43,514 bases of DNA from Pseudomonadota bacterium (GCA_030535425.1 JAUNHQ010000018.1:1-43514), one strand, 5' to 3'; counted from the first letter of the stretch, positions 24,551 to 32,711 are shown. Numbers and translations are program-made. The notes: generated by a model from the letters alone, not told the origin.

Positions 24551-25555
24551 TTATATGACTGGTGACGGGCCTCCGGCGCCAGCCCACCACCAGCCGGCCA
24601 CCAGCAGCAGCACCCACAGCGCCTGCAAGCGTGCCGTGTTTGCCAGCAGCGGGTTAAAGCCCCGCGCCTGCCGCTGGCGGGCAAAGCGCACGGCCAGCCA
24701 CAGCGCCCAAGGCAGCGTCAGCAGCGGCCACGCGGCAGGCGGCGGCGCGCCGGTGAGCGCCAGCACGGGCCAGCCGATGTAAGGCTGCGCCAGCAGCAGC
24801 GCATACAGCACGCGGCAAGCGCCGGGCCCCAGGCACACGGCCAGCGTGCGCCGGCCCGCCAGCGCGTCGGTGGCCGCGTCGCGCGTGTTGTTCACCAGCA
24901 TCACCGCCGCCGCCAGCGCGCCCAGCAGGTGGCCCAGCCACAGCGCCGCCCAAGACAGCGTGCCCGCTTGCAGCCAGTGGCTGCCCGCCACGGCGGCCAC
25001 GCCAAAGAACACCCACACAAAGCCTTCGCCCAGCGGCCCATAGGCAATGGGGCGCGGCCCGGCGGTGTAGGCCCAGCCGCACAGCAGCGCCAGCAGCCCC
25101 AGGGCCACGATGGGCCAGCCGCCCGCCCAGGCCAGGCCCAGCCCCAGCACAAAGGCCAGGCCCAGCGCGCCCAGCCCGGCGCGGCGCACGGCGGCGGCGC
25201 TCAGCCAGCCTTCGGCCGTGGCGCGCGGCGGGCCGGCGCGGCCGGGCGCGTCGGCGCCGCGCTCGTGGTCGCCCACGTCGTTGAGCAAGTTGGTGCCGGT
25301 CTGTATGGCCAGCGCTGCCAGCAGCGTGAGCAGCGCCACACCCCAGCGCGGGGCCGCGCCTTGCGCCCAGGCCAGCGCGCAGCCGGCCAGCACGGGCGCG
25401 GCCGACAGGCTGAGCGTGTGCGGGCGCGCGGCCAGCAGCCAGGCGCGGGCCGGGCCGGGGCGGGTGTGGGGTGGGGTCAGGGAATAAGGCAGGGCAGGGG
25501 GCAGGGCGGCAGACCGTTCTGCGGGCAACTCGGAAGACAGCTTGGGCGCGGGCAT
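24551..25555 (-). CDS. UbiA-superfamily prenyltransferase, MenA-like
   Basis: A 334-aa inner-membrane aromatic prenyltransferase with about eight helices. The first Asp-rich motif is NLLNDVGDHERGAD and the second NNTRDAATDALAGRRTLAV, both needed for the prenyl diphosphate-Mg complex. The helix RPHTLSLSAAPVLAGCALA and the overall layout match 1,4-dihydroxy-2-naphthoate octaprenyltransferase (MenA). No other menaquinone gene is visible, and most Comamonadaceae rely on ubiquinone, so another aromatic acceptor is possible. ATG 25555 gives a ~45-residue hydrophilic leader before helix 1. Repeat H touches its stop codon. Confidence 0.85.
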   Translation of the reverse strand: MPAPKLSSELPAERSAALPPALPYSLTPPHTRPGPARAWLLAARPHTLSLSAAPVLAGCALAWAQGAAPRWGVALLTLLAALAIQTGTNLLNDVGDHERGADAPGRAGPPRATAEGWLSAAAVRRAGLGALGLAFVLGLGLAWAGGWPIVALGLLALLCGWAYTAGPRPIAYGPLGEGFVWVFFGVAAVAGSHWLQAGTLSWAALWLGHLLGALAAAVMLVNNTRDAATDALAGRRTLAVCLGPGACRVLYALLLAQPYIGWPVLALTGAPPPAAWPLLTLPWALWLAVRFARQRQARGFNPLLANTARLQALWVLLLVAGWWWAGAGGPSPVI

Positions 25556-25679
25556 CGGCGCATTCTGGCCGAATCCAGTAACCTCGCAGGCTTTGGCCGC
25601 GCTTGCCCTGGGCGCTTGTGCTCGTGCTTGTGCCCGTGCTTGCGCGGCAGTGTGCTTTTGCCGTGAGGAGACTTTTGTT

Positions 25680-26588
25680 GTGACCCTGCCTTCCCGTGTC
25701 AACCTGGTGGACGTGGGCCCGCGTGACGGCCTGCAAAACGAAAAGCAGCCGGTGCCCGCCGCCGTCAAGATCGAGCTGGTGCAGCGCCTGCAAGCCGCGG
25801 GCCTGAAAGAGATCGAAGTCACCAGCTACGTCAGCCCCAAGTGGGTGCCGCAAATGGCCGACAACCACGAGGTGATGGCCGGCATACAGCGCCAAAGCGG
25901 CGTGCGCTACAGCGTGCTCACGCCCAACATGAAAGGCTTTGAGGCCGCGCTGGCCGACCGGCCTGACGAAATCGTCGTCTTTGGCGCCGCCAGCGAAGCC
26001 TTCAGCCAGAAGAACATCAATTGCAGCATTGCCGAAAGCATTGAGCGCTTTGCCCCCGTGGTGCAGGCGGCCAAGGCCGCGGGCATTGCCGTGCGCGGGG
26101 CCATGAGCTGCACCGTGGGCTGCCCGTATGAAGGCGAAATCGCCCCTGAAAAAGTGGGCTACCTGGCCGGGCTGATGAAAGGCATTGGCATCGAGCGCGT
26201 GGACGTGGCCGACACCATTGGCGTGGGCACGCCGCGCCAGGTGCGCGCGGCCATTGAGGCCACGCTGGCGCACTTTGACATGGCGCACATCAGCGGCCAC
26301 TTTCACGACACCTACGGCCAGGCCCTGGCCAACACCCTGGCCGCGCTGGAGATGGGGGTGAGCAACTTCCAGTCCTCCGTGGCGGGCCTGGGCGGCTGCC
26401 CCTACGCCAAAGGTGCCACCGGCAACGTGGCCACCGAAGACGTGGTGTACCTGCTGCACGGCATGGGCATCGATACCGGCATTGACCTGGACAAGCTGAT
26501 CGACACGGGTGTGTTCATCAGCCAGGCGCTGGGGCGCGAGCCCAATTCGCGCGTGTCCAAGGCCATCCGCACCAAGCGGGCGGGCTAG
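25680..26588 (+). CDS. mvaB: hydroxymethylglutaryl-CoA lyase
   Basis: A 302-aa TIM-barrel enzyme splitting HMG-CoA to acetyl-CoA and acetoacetate (EC 4.1.3.4), the last step of leucine degradation. VDVGPRDGLQNEKQ holds the catalytic Arg-Asp and metal site, GHFHDTYGQALAN the His-x-His metal ligands, and VAGLGGCPYAKGATGNVATED the signature loop with the catalytic Cys. The start is GTG 25680: GAGGAG (25665-25670) lies 9 nt upstream, and this yields the normal length. A longer frame upstream would overlap the divergent prenyltransferase. No other leucine genes are in the window. Confidence 0.96.
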   Translation: MTLPSRVNLVDVGPRDGLQNEKQPVPAAVKIELVQRLQAAGLKEIEVTSYVSPKWVPQMADNHEVMAGIQRQSGVRYSVLTPNMKGFEAALADRPDEIVVFGAASEAFSQKNINCSIAESIERFAPVVQAAKAAGIAVRGAMSCTVGCPYEGEIAPEKVGYLAGLMKGIGIERVDVADTIGVGTPRQVRAAIEATLAHFDMAHISGHFHDTYGQALANTLAALEMGVSNFQSSVAGLGGCPYAKGATGNVATEDVVYLLHGMGIDTGIDLDKLIDTGVFISQALGREPNSRVSKAIRTKRAG

Positions 26589-26610
26589 GGTCTGACTGCG
26601 ACACGGCGTG

Positions 26611-26694
26611 TAAAATGGCCGGCACATCCGCCCCTTGGCTGTAAGCCCTTCCAACCATTCAGGAAGTGTGCCGAACCCTTGGGGCTTTTCTTTT
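26611..26694 (+). ncRNA. structured leader or small RNA with alternative stems
   Basis: TAAAAT (26611-26616) is a possible -10. Downstream, GGCACA (26621-26626) pairs with TGTGCC (26667-26672), and CTTCC (26648-26652) with GGAAG (26662-26666) forms a hairpin stacked on it. Alternatively AAGCCC (26643-26648) pairs with GGGCTT (26682-26687) and GCCCC (26630-26634) with GGGGC (26681-26685), just before TTTTCTTTT. The two foldings compete, like a terminator/antiterminator pair, upstream of the NYN gene. Conservation is untested. Confidence 0.4.
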
Positions 26695-26711
26695 GCGCTT
26701 TACAACCACCG

Positions 26712-27539
26712 ATGACGCCGCGCCAAATCGCCATCCTGATCGATGGGGGATTTTTTCTCAAGCGATTGCCCAAGCTGGTGCCGCCACAAGAGTGCAGTAC
26801 ACCAGCGCATATCGCCAAGGCCGTTCGGCGCTTGTGTTTCAACCATGTCAAGCGTTTGACGGGCGATGGCGGGCGCACCTGGCAGCAGCACCTGTACCGC
26901 GTGTTTTTCTATGACGCCACGCCTTACGACGGCAAGGCGCATCATCCCCTGGAAAACCGTTTGCTGGACTTTGGCAAGTCTGACGTGGCGCAAGCGCGGC
27001 TGGCCCTGTTTGAGTGCCTGCGCAAAGAGCGCAAGCTGGCGCTGCGCCTGGGCAAAGTGAACCGGGAGCACGATTGGGCCTTGTCGCCCCGGCTGACCAA
27101 GGCGCTGCTGAAAACCCAGGCCGCGCTGGCGCCCGTGCAGCGGCTGGCTTGCGCGGATGATGATGAGCAGCCCTGCCAGCTGACGCTGACGGCGCAAGAG
27201 GCGCGCCTGCTGCGGCAGGCCCATGCCACCTGGCAGGCGGTGCAAGCCGGTGATGTGGCCCTGGGGCTGCGCCAAAAGGGTGTGGACATGCGCATTGCCA
27301 TTGACATTGCCAGCCTCACGCTCAAGCGGCAGGCCGGCACCATCGTGCTGGTGGCTGGCGACAGTGACTTTGTGCCAGCGGCCAAACTGGCGCGGCGCGA
27401 AGGCATGGAGTTTGTGCTGGATCCGCTGTGGCAATCGGTCAACGCCGATTTGTTTGAGCACATCGACGGCTTGCAGTCGGGCTTCAAGCGCCCGCAGCAA
27501 AGCCCAGGCGCGGCAGGTGCCGCAGATCAGGCGCACTGA
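26712..27539 (+). CDS. NYN-domain (PIN-like nuclease) protein
   Basis: A 275-aa cytoplasmic protein of the NYN/LabA-DUF88 group, PIN-like metal-dependent RNases. The acidic site residues are seen in IAILIDGGFFLKR (Asp), RVFFYDATPYDG, QKGVDMRIAIDIASL (Asp pair) and IVLVAGDSDFVPAAKLARREG. An insertion of ~90 residues between the second and third motifs, common in bacterial members, contains Leu/Arg-rich helices. ATG 26712 starts directly before the first strand. The structured leader (26611-26694) ends 17 bp upstream. RNA target unknown. Confidence 0.88.
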   Translation: MTPRQIAILIDGGFFLKRLPKLVPPQECSTPAHIAKAVRRLCFNHVKRLTGDGGRTWQQHLYRVFFYDATPYDGKAHHPLENRLLDFGKSDVAQARLALFECLRKERKLALRLGKVNREHDWALSPRLTKALLKTQAALAPVQRLACADDDEQPCQLTLTAQEARLLRQAHATWQAVQAGDVALGLRQKGVDMRIAIDIASLTLKRQAGTIVLVAGDSDFVPAAKLARREGMEFVLDPLWQSVNADLFEHIDGLQSGFKRPQQSPGAAGAADQAH

Positions 27540-27588
27540 CCGCAGGCGCCAAGGGCCAAGGAAATCAAAAAAAGAGGAGCACACGGTC

Positions 27589-28239
27589 ATGGACTGGCAC
27601 GTCTGGCTGGCTTATTTGGCGGCGGCATGGCTGATTGCGCTGTCGCCCGGTTCGGGCGCGGTGCTGTCCATGAGCCACGGGCTGGCTTATGGCGTGCGGC
27701 AGGCGTCGGCCACCATCTGGGGCTTGCAGATCGGGCTGGCCTTCATCTTGCTGGTGGCCGGGCTGGGCGTGGGCGCGGTGCTGGTGGCGTCTGGCACGGC
27801 CTTTTGGGTGGTGAAGGTGGTGGGCGCGCTGTATTTGTGCTGGCTGGGCCTGAAGCAGTGGCGCGCGCCGGTCAACGTGGGCAACCCGCTGGACGCAGCC
27901 GATGCCGCGCACGCGCCGCGCCTGTCCGTGCGCCAGCGCGTCTTGATGGGCGCGCTGACCAACGCCACCAACCCCAAGGGCATCGTCTTCATGGTGGCGG
28001 TGCTGCCGCAGTTCATCGACCCCAAGCGCCCGCTGGCGCTGCAACTGCTGATACTGCTGGCCACCACGCTGAGCACGGACGTGGTGGTGATGCACGGCTA
28101 TGCCTTCTTGGCCTCGCGCCTGCGCGCGCTGCTGCGCACCCCGCGCGCGCGCCGCGTGCAAAACCGCGTGTTTGGCGGTGTGCTCATGGGCATGGGCGCC
28201 AGCCTGCTGGCCGTGGGGCGGGTGGTCAAGCCGGTGTGA
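27589..28239 (+). CDS. LysE/RhtB-family amino-acid exporter
   Basis: A 216-aa inner-membrane exporter with about six helices. WLIALSPGSGAVLSMSHGLAYG is the family's N-terminal signature and GALTNATNPKGIVFMVAVLPQFI the second conserved segment. Export of homoserine/threonine or related amino acids is likely, but specificity cannot be read from sequence. GAGGAG precedes ATG 27589 at good spacing (about 10 nt). It is 49 bp after the NYN gene on the same strand and could share its transcript. Confidence 0.92.
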   Translation: MDWHVWLAYLAAAWLIALSPGSGAVLSMSHGLAYGVRQASATIWGLQIGLAFILLVAGLGVGAVLVASGTAFWVVKVVGALYLCWLGLKQWRAPVNVGNPLDAADAAHAPRLSVRQRVLMGALTNATNPKGIVFMVAVLPQFIDPKRPLALQLLILLATTLSTDVVVMHGYAFLASRLRALLRTPRARRVQNRVFGGVLMGMGASLLAVGRVVKPV

Positions 28240-28323
28240 AGCCCGGCTTGTGCCACCAGGGCCAGGCCCGGTGCTGAACACTGGGGCATTTCTTTTGGGC
28301 ACTACTTTTCTTGCAGGCGCGCG

Positions 28324-28866
28324 ATGTCTTCTTTGCCTACATCATCTTCTTCCCAAGCGCCATCTCTGCCGGCCGATTCGGCCTGGCCGGCAGGTGTGCA
28401 GCGCGTGGCCGCCGCGCTGGCGGCCAAGGGACACCCGCACGCGCCCGTGCTGCTGAGCGACGCGGCCCGCACCGCCCAGCAGGCCGCAGACGCGCTGGGC
28501 GTGGCCGTGGGGCAGATTGCCAAGAGCATCATCTTTCGCCGCCTGTCTGACGGCGCGGCGGTGCTCGTCATCACCAGCGGCGACCGGCGCGTGGACGAGG
28601 CCAAGGTGGCCGCGCTGGTGGGGCCGCTGGGCCGGGCCGACGCGGCTTTCGTCAAAGCCGCCACCGGCTTTGCCATTGGCGGCGTGGCCCCGGTGGGCCA
28701 TGCCCAGGCCCCCGTCACGCTCATCGACCGCGAGCTGCACCGCTTTGCCCTGATCTGGGCCGCCGCCGGGCACCCGCACGGCGTGTTCCAGCTCACCCCC
28801 GACGACCTGGCACGCCTGACAGGCGCACCCGTGGCCGATGTGACGCAGGCCGCAAGCACAGCATGA
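28324..28866 (+). CDS. YbaK/ProX-type aminoacyl-tRNA deacylase
   Basis: A 180-aa YbaK-domain protein, a trans-editing enzyme that removes wrong amino acids from tRNA (family knowledge: Cys-, Ala-tRNA(Pro) and others). QIAKSIIFRRLSDGAAVLVITSGDRRVDEAKVAALV carries the Lys and nucleotide-side residues, and ATGFAIGGVAPVGH the catalytic loop. A ~25-residue Ser/Pro-rich N-terminal extension precedes the domain. The stop overlaps the next start as ATGA, beginning a coupled three-gene operon. The exact mischarged substrate is not predictable. Confidence 0.9.
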   Translation: MSSLPTSSSSQAPSLPADSAWPAGVQRVAAALAAKGHPHAPVLLSDAARTAQQAADALGVAVGQIAKSIIFRRLSDGAAVLVITSGDRRVDEAKVAALVGPLGRADAAFVKAATGFAIGGVAPVGHAQAPVTLIDRELHRFALIWAAAGHPHGVFQLTPDDLARLTGAPVADVTQAASTA

Positions 28867-29204
28867 ATGCTAGTAAAACCATAGCTGCTGCCACGCGCCA
28901 GATGCGCGCAAACGGCCTTTTTGATGCCAATTCCAACCCGGATGTAAGCGCCGTGCCCACCGTGCCCTCGCCCTGCATCAACGTCTGCCGCATGACGGCC
29001 GACCGCAGCCACTGCGAAGGCTGCTTTCGCACCCTTGAAGAAATCCGCGCCTGGCGCGGTCTGGACGATGCGGGCAAGCGCGCCGTGTGGGCCGCCATTG
29101 CCCAGCGCAGCGGCGGGCGGCACACACTGGCCCAGCCCCTGCCGCCCGTGCCGTCAGCGTCGCCCGCTTCGCCAGTCCCCCCGCCGAAAGAGAGCGCGCC
29201 ATGA
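28863..29204 (+). CDS. DUF1289 protein with repeat-derived N-terminus
   Basis: A 113-aa small protein. The core SPCINVCRMTADRSHCEGCFRTLEEIRAW (about 36-65) is the DUF1289 Cys motif (C-x3-C-x8-C-x2-C), a likely metal or Fe-S site; function unknown. Residues ~3-21 (ASKTIAAATRQMRANGLF) are encoded by repeat copy I read in frame, and a Pro-rich tail follows the core. The start overlaps the YbaK stop (ATGA) and the stop overlaps the isomerase start (ATGA). The true start could lie further in, at a non-ATG codon, but the overlap supports 28863. Confidence 0.85.
   Translation: MNASKTIAAATRQMRANGLFDANSNPDVSAVPTVPSPCINVCRMTADRSHCEGCFRTLEEIRAWRGLDDAGKRAVWAAIAQRSGGRHTLAQPLPPVPSASPASPVPPPKESAP
28869..28926 (+). 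repeat. dispersed AT-rich repeat, copy I, in coding sequence
   Basis: GCTAGTAAAACCATAGC, TGCTGCCACGCGCCAGAT, GCGCGCAAACGGCC, T-run, GATG. It begins 2 bp after the YbaK stop and is fully translated as the start of the DUF1289 protein. Confidence 0.8.
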
Positions 29205-29821
29205 AAGCCATCGACTTTTACCTGGACTTTGCCTCGCCCTACGCCTACCTGGCCTTTGAGCAACTGCCCCAGACCCTGCAAGGCTTGAGCTACACCGTGC
29301 GCTACCAGCCCGTGCTGCTGGGCGCGCTGTTTCAGCACCACGGCCACCAGGGGCCAGCGGCCATCGCGCCCAAGCACGCCTGGATCATGCGCCACACCCG
29401 CTGGCAGGCGGGCGAGCTGGGCGTGCCGCTGCAATGGCCGGCGGTGCACCCATTTCCCCCACTGGGCCTGCTGCGCCTGGCCTGGGCCTGCGCGCGGCAG
29501 GGCACGCCCAACCGCTGGGTGTGCGAGCAGATCCTGCACCACGTCTGGCGCGGCGGCGGCGCCCCCGCCGACGACCCCGCGCGCTTAGCCGCGCTGACCG
29601 CTACCCTCAACCCCGCGCAAGACCCCGGCAGTCCGGCCGTGAAAGCGCAGCTGCGCGCCGCCACCGACGCGGCAGCGGCTGCCGGCGTGTTTGGCGTGCC
29701 CGCCTTTGGGGTGGACGGGCGCCTGTTCTGGGGGCTGGAAGCGCTGCCCATGCTGCGCGCCCACCTGCAGGGCGATGCGCGGCTGGCGGCCGTGTGGGAT
29801 GCGCCGGCGGGCACCGGCTGA
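29201..29821 (+). CDS. 2-hydroxychromene-2-carboxylate isomerase-like DsbA-fold protein
   Basis: A 206-aa kappa-class GST/DsbA-fold protein. IDFYLDFASPYAYLAFEQLP contains the Ser of the SPY motif used by HCCA isomerases, and GVFGVPAFGVDGRLFWG the cis-Pro loop and glutathione contacts. HCCA isomerases act in naphthalene degradation, but no other aromatic-degradation gene is near, so a general glutathione-linked role is more likely. The ATG overlaps the DUF1289 stop (ATGA), closing the coupled operon. Confidence 0.9.
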   Translation: MKAIDFYLDFASPYAYLAFEQLPQTLQGLSYTVRYQPVLLGALFQHHGHQGPAAIAPKHAWIMRHTRWQAGELGVPLQWPAVHPFPPLGLLRLAWACARQGTPNRWVCEQILHHVWRGGGAPADDPARLAALTATLNPAQDPGSPAVKAQLRAATDAAAAAGVFGVPAFGVDGRLFWGLEALPMLRAHLQGDARLAAVWDAPAGTG

Positions 29822-29878
29822 GCGGCTGCCCAGCGGCGTTGCTCGCACCTGCCCCCGCGCACTAGGTAATTGCCCTTG

Positions 29879-29906
29879 TTGGCAGCGCAAACCCCCTGTC
29901 TGTAAG
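29879..29906 (+). promoter_or_regulatory. possible sigma-70 promoter before the symporter operon
   Basis: TTGGCA (29879-29884) and TGTAAG (29901-29906) are -35/-10 matches at 16-bp spacing, about 75 bp before the DUF4212 gene. A CTGTC/GACAG inverted repeat (29896-29917) overlaps the -10. Prediction only. Confidence 0.35.
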
Positions 29907-29980
29907 CTTGGCGACAGATGCGGTGCAAGAGGGCAGGAGGTGCCATGACCGCGTCTTTTCAATGACAGAGGAGACATTTC

Positions 29981-30244
29981 ATGGCAACACAAAGCGCGCA
30001 GGCGCAGGGCTATTGGCGGGCCACACTGGGCCTGCTGACCCAGATTCTCATCATCTGGTTCGTGGTGTCGTTCGGCGCCGGCATCTTGTTTGTGGATGCG
30101 CTCAACAAGATCCAGCTGGGCGGCTATCCGCTGGGTTTCTGGTTTGCACACCAGGGTTCCATCTACGTGTTCATCGTGCTCATCTTCTATTACGCATGGC
30201 GCATGGGCGAGATCGACCGTCGCTTTGACGTGCACGAAGACTGA
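29981..30244 (+). CDS. DUF4212 sodium/solute symporter small subunit
   Basis: An 87-aa membrane protein with two helices (LGLLTQILIIWFVVSFGAGILFV; WFAHQGSIYVFIVLIFYYAWRM) and the conserved ends YPLGFWFAHQGS and EIDRRFDVHED. It matches the small subunit found with VC_2705-type sodium:solute symporters. GAGGAG precedes ATG 29981 at 8-nt spacing. The large subunit starts 21 bp downstream, so both are in one operon. Confidence 0.93.
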   Translation: MATQSAQAQGYWRATLGLLTQILIIWFVVSFGAGILFVDALNKIQLGGYPLGFWFAHQGSIYVFIVLIFYYAWRMGEIDRRFDVHED

Positions 30245-30265
30245 TCCGGCAGCAGGAGTACAGCG

Positions 30266-32068
30266 ATGGATTTGCAAACCACCATTTACCTTGTCGTGGG
30301 CGCCAGCTTTGCCCTGTACCTGGGCATTGCCTTCTGGGCGCGCGCGGGTTCGACCAGCGAGTTTTACGTGGCCGGCGGCGGCGTGCACCCCGTCACCAAC
30401 GGCATGGCCACCGCCGCCGACTGGATGAGCGCGGCTTCCTTCATCTCCATGGCCGGGCTGATCGCCAACATGGGCTATGGCGGCGGCCTGTTCCTGATGG
30501 GCTGGACGGGCGGCTACGTGCTGCTGGCCATGCTGCTGGCGCCGTATCTGCGCAAGTTCGGCAAGTTCACCGTGCCGCAGTTCATTGGCGACCGCTTCTA
30601 CAGCAAAAGCGCCAGCACCGTGGCCGTGATCTGCCTGCTCACCGCCTCCATCACCTACATCATTGGGCAGATGACGGGCGTGGGTGTGGCCTTCTCGCGC
30701 TTTTTGAACGTGTCCAGCGAAATGGGCATTTACATCGGCATGGCCATCGTGTTTGCCTACGCCGTGTTCGGCGGCATGAAAGGCATCACCTACACCCAGG
30801 TGGCGCAGTACATCGTGCTCATCCTGGCCTACACCGTGCCGGCCGTGTTCATCTCGCTGCAACTGACGGGCAACCCCATTCCGCAGCTGGGCCTGGGCGG
30901 CGGCTACGTGGGCACCGACATGACGCTGCTGGCCAAGCTCGACCAGGTGGTGACCGACCTGGGCTTTGGCAAGTACACCACGTCGGTGGCGGGCAGCACG
31001 CTCAACATGTTCATGTACACCCTGTCGCTGATGATCGGCACCGCCGGGCTGCCGCACGTCATCATGCGCTTTTTCACCGTGCCCAAGGTCAAAGACGCGC
31101 GCTCGTCCGCTGGCTGGGCGCTGGTGTTCATCGCCATCCTCTACACCACCGCGCCGGCCGTGGCGGCCATGGCCAAGCTGAACCTGCACAGCACCGTCAA
31201 CACCGCCGTCAAGGCCGGGGGCGATCTGTACGCGCCCGAGGCCAGCCTGCCCTACGAGTCGCGCCCCGACTGGATGAAACGCTGGGAAGTGACCGGCCTG
31301 CTGAAGTTTGAAGACAAAAACGGCGATGGCCGCATCCAGTACTACAACGACAAAACCGCCAACGCCGACGTCAAGGCTAAGGCCGAGGCCGCCGGCTGGC
31401 AAGGCAACGAGCTGACGGTGAACCCCGACATCATGGTCATGGCCAACCCCGAAATCGCCCTGCTGCCCAACTGGGTGATCGCCCTGGTGGCCGCGGGCGG
31501 TCTGGCCGCAGCCCTGTCCACGGCGGCGGGCCTGCTCATGGCCATTTCCTCGGCGGTGTCGCACGACCTCATCAAAGGCGTGTTCAAGCCCGACATCAGC
31601 GAGAAAAACGAGCTGCTGGCCGGCAAGATCGCCATGGCCGTGGCCATCGTCGTGGCCGGCTGGCTGGGGCTGAACCCGCCCGGCTTTGCCGCCGGCACCG
31701 TGGCGCTGGCCTTTGGCATTGCGGCCAGCTCGCTGTTCCCGGCCATCATGATGGGCATCTTCAGCAAGAAGATGAACCGCGAAGGCGCCATTGCCGGCAT
31801 GCTGGCGGGCCTGTTCGTGACGCTGTTTTACGTGTTCGCGCACAAGGGCCTGTTCTTCATCAAAGGCACCGAGTACGTGGGCCTGATCGGCGGGCCCAAC
31901 AGCTTCTTTGGCATCACGCCCGAAGCCTTTGGCGCCGTGGGCGCGGGGGTCAACTTCCTCGTGGCCTTCATCGTGGACAAGCTCACCAAAGAGCCGCCGG
32001 CACACATCCAGGACATGGTGGAAGCCGTGCGCGTGCCGCGCGGCGCAGGTGCCGCCACGGGGCACTGA
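30266..32068 (+). CDS. VC_2705-type sodium:solute symporter, large subunit
   Basis: A 600-aa SSF-family inner-membrane symporter with about thirteen helices. FYVAGGGVHPVTNGMATAADWMSAASFISMAGL is the SSF N-terminal signature, and AAALSTAAGLLMAISSAVSHDL matches the conserved helix-8 region with Na-site Ser residues. A hydrophilic insertion (about 315-390) with DKNGDGRIQYYNDKTANAD resembles a calcium-binding loop (D-x-N-x-D-G). Short organic acids such as acetate are plausible substrates by analogy with ActP; not proven. The start follows AGGAG. A strong terminator ends the operon. Confidence 0.94.
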   Translation: MDLQTTIYLVVGASFALYLGIAFWARAGSTSEFYVAGGGVHPVTNGMATAADWMSAASFISMAGLIANMGYGGGLFLMGWTGGYVLLAMLLAPYLRKFGKFTVPQFIGDRFYSKSASTVAVICLLTASITYIIGQMTGVGVAFSRFLNVSSEMGIYIGMAIVFAYAVFGGMKGITYTQVAQYIVLILAYTVPAVFISLQLTGNPIPQLGLGGGYVGTDMTLLAKLDQVVTDLGFGKYTTSVAGSTLNMFMYTLSLMIGTAGLPHVIMRFFTVPKVKDARSSAGWALVFIAILYTTAPAVAAMAKLNLHSTVNTAVKAGGDLYAPEASLPYESRPDWMKRWEVTGLLKFEDKNGDGRIQYYNDKTANADVKAKAEAAGWQGNELTVNPDIMVMANPEIALLPNWVIALVAAGGLAAALSTAAGLLMAISSAVSHDLIKGVFKPDISEKNELLAGKIAMAVAIVVAGWLGLNPPGFAAGTVALAFGIAASSLFPAIMMGIFSKKMNREGAIAGMLAGLFVTLFYVFAHKGLFFIKGTEYVGLIGGPNSFFGITPEAFGAVGAGVNFLVAFIVDKLTKEPPAHIQDMVEAVRVPRGAGAATGH

Positions 32069-32089
32069 CACCACAGCAGCGGCCCTTGC

Positions 32090-32132
32090 AAAAGGGCCAG
32101 GCGGCGGCACCGCAAGCCCGCCTGGCCCTTTT
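32090..32132 (+). terminator. strong intrinsic terminator after the symporter
   Basis: Arms of 15 bases, AAAAGGGCCAGGCGG (32090-32104) and CCGCCTGGCCCTTTT (32118-32132), match perfectly around a 13-nt loop. With A's and T's at the ends it should work in both directions. Confidence 0.93.
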
Positions 32133-32145
32133 GGGGTTTCAAGCC

Positions 32146-32199
32146 TTTTAGGCCGTTTGCGCGCACCCAAAGCGTGCGAGCAGCTATTATTTAAGTAGC
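32146..32199 (-). repeat. dispersed AT-rich repeat, copy J
   Basis: Minus strand: GCTACTTAAATAATAGC, TGCTCGCACGCTTTGGGT, GCGCGCAAACGGCC, then TAAAAGG in place of the T-run. It follows the symporter terminator and precedes a small membrane-protein gene by 48 bp. Confidence 0.75.
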
Positions 32200-32247
32200 A
32201 AAAACGTTTTCTCCTCCCCCTTCGCTTTTCCAACCCAAGGCCGCCCC

Positions 32248-32607
32248 ATGGTTTTCGATGTCAGTCTTGCGCTTACCTGGCTGTTGTTTCTGGCCTTGTT
32301 CCCCATGGCCTTTTTCTGGCTGCGGCGCGCCTGGCGCATTCTGGTGCGGCGCGACTATGCGGAAGTGGCCCTCAAGCGCGGCGAGCCGCCGCCCGAGCCG
32401 CAACGCTTTGCGCTGGCCGAAGGGCTGCTCAACCTGGCCGCAGGCGGCATGGCGCTGACCGTCATTTTGGGCGTGCTGCTGGCGCAGTGGCCCTACGACA
32501 CCTGGAGCGCGCTGGCCGGCACCACCATCTGGTGCAAGCTGATGGCCGGCTTTGCCCTCTCGCGCCACGCGCATTCGCCCATGCGCCGGCAGCCGCGCGG
32601 GGGCTGA
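32248..32607 (+). CDS. small hypothetical membrane protein
   Basis: A 119-aa protein, not recognised. Two hydrophobic segments: SLALTWLLFLALFPMAFFWL and LLNLAAGGMALTVILGVLLAQW, with a basic WRILVRRDYAEVALKRG loop between them. This suggests an inner-membrane protein with a cytoplasmic loop and a basic C-terminal tail. It stands 104 bp before the exonuclease-fusion gene on the same strand and may be co-transcribed with it. Confidence 0.65.
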   Translation: MVFDVSLALTWLLFLALFPMAFFWLRRAWRILVRRDYAEVALKRGEPPPEPQRFALAEGLLNLAAGGMALTVILGVLLAQWPYDTWSALAGTTIWCKLMAGFALSRHAHSPMRRQPRGG

Positions 32608-32634
32608 CGCCGCACGGCCCCGGCTGCTGCGGCC

Positions 32635-32701
32635 TTTTTCACCGGCGCTTTCACATCGGCGTGTTCGCCCCGGCCTGTTCACAGCGGTCTTTTCACATCG
32701 G
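32635..32701 (+). repeat. degenerate TTTCACATCGG-type direct repeats
   Basis: Four related stretches lie between the small membrane gene and the exonuclease gene: TTTTTCACCGGCG (from 32635), TTTCACATCGGCG (from 32649), TGTTCACAGCGG (from 32677) and TTTTCACATCGG (to 32701). Spacing is irregular; they could be regulator sites or simple degenerate repeats. Confidence 0.4.
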
Positions 32702-32711
32702 TTTTTGCAAC

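Noticed and set aside
29879..29925. Sigma-54 promoter before the symporter operon
   Set aside because: TTGGC elements are present but the GG and GC doublets do not fall at the required -24/-12 spacing.
29585..32233. Minus-strand frame of 882 codons
   Set aside because: Shadow of the isomerase and symporter genes, which have full family motifs and ribosome sites.
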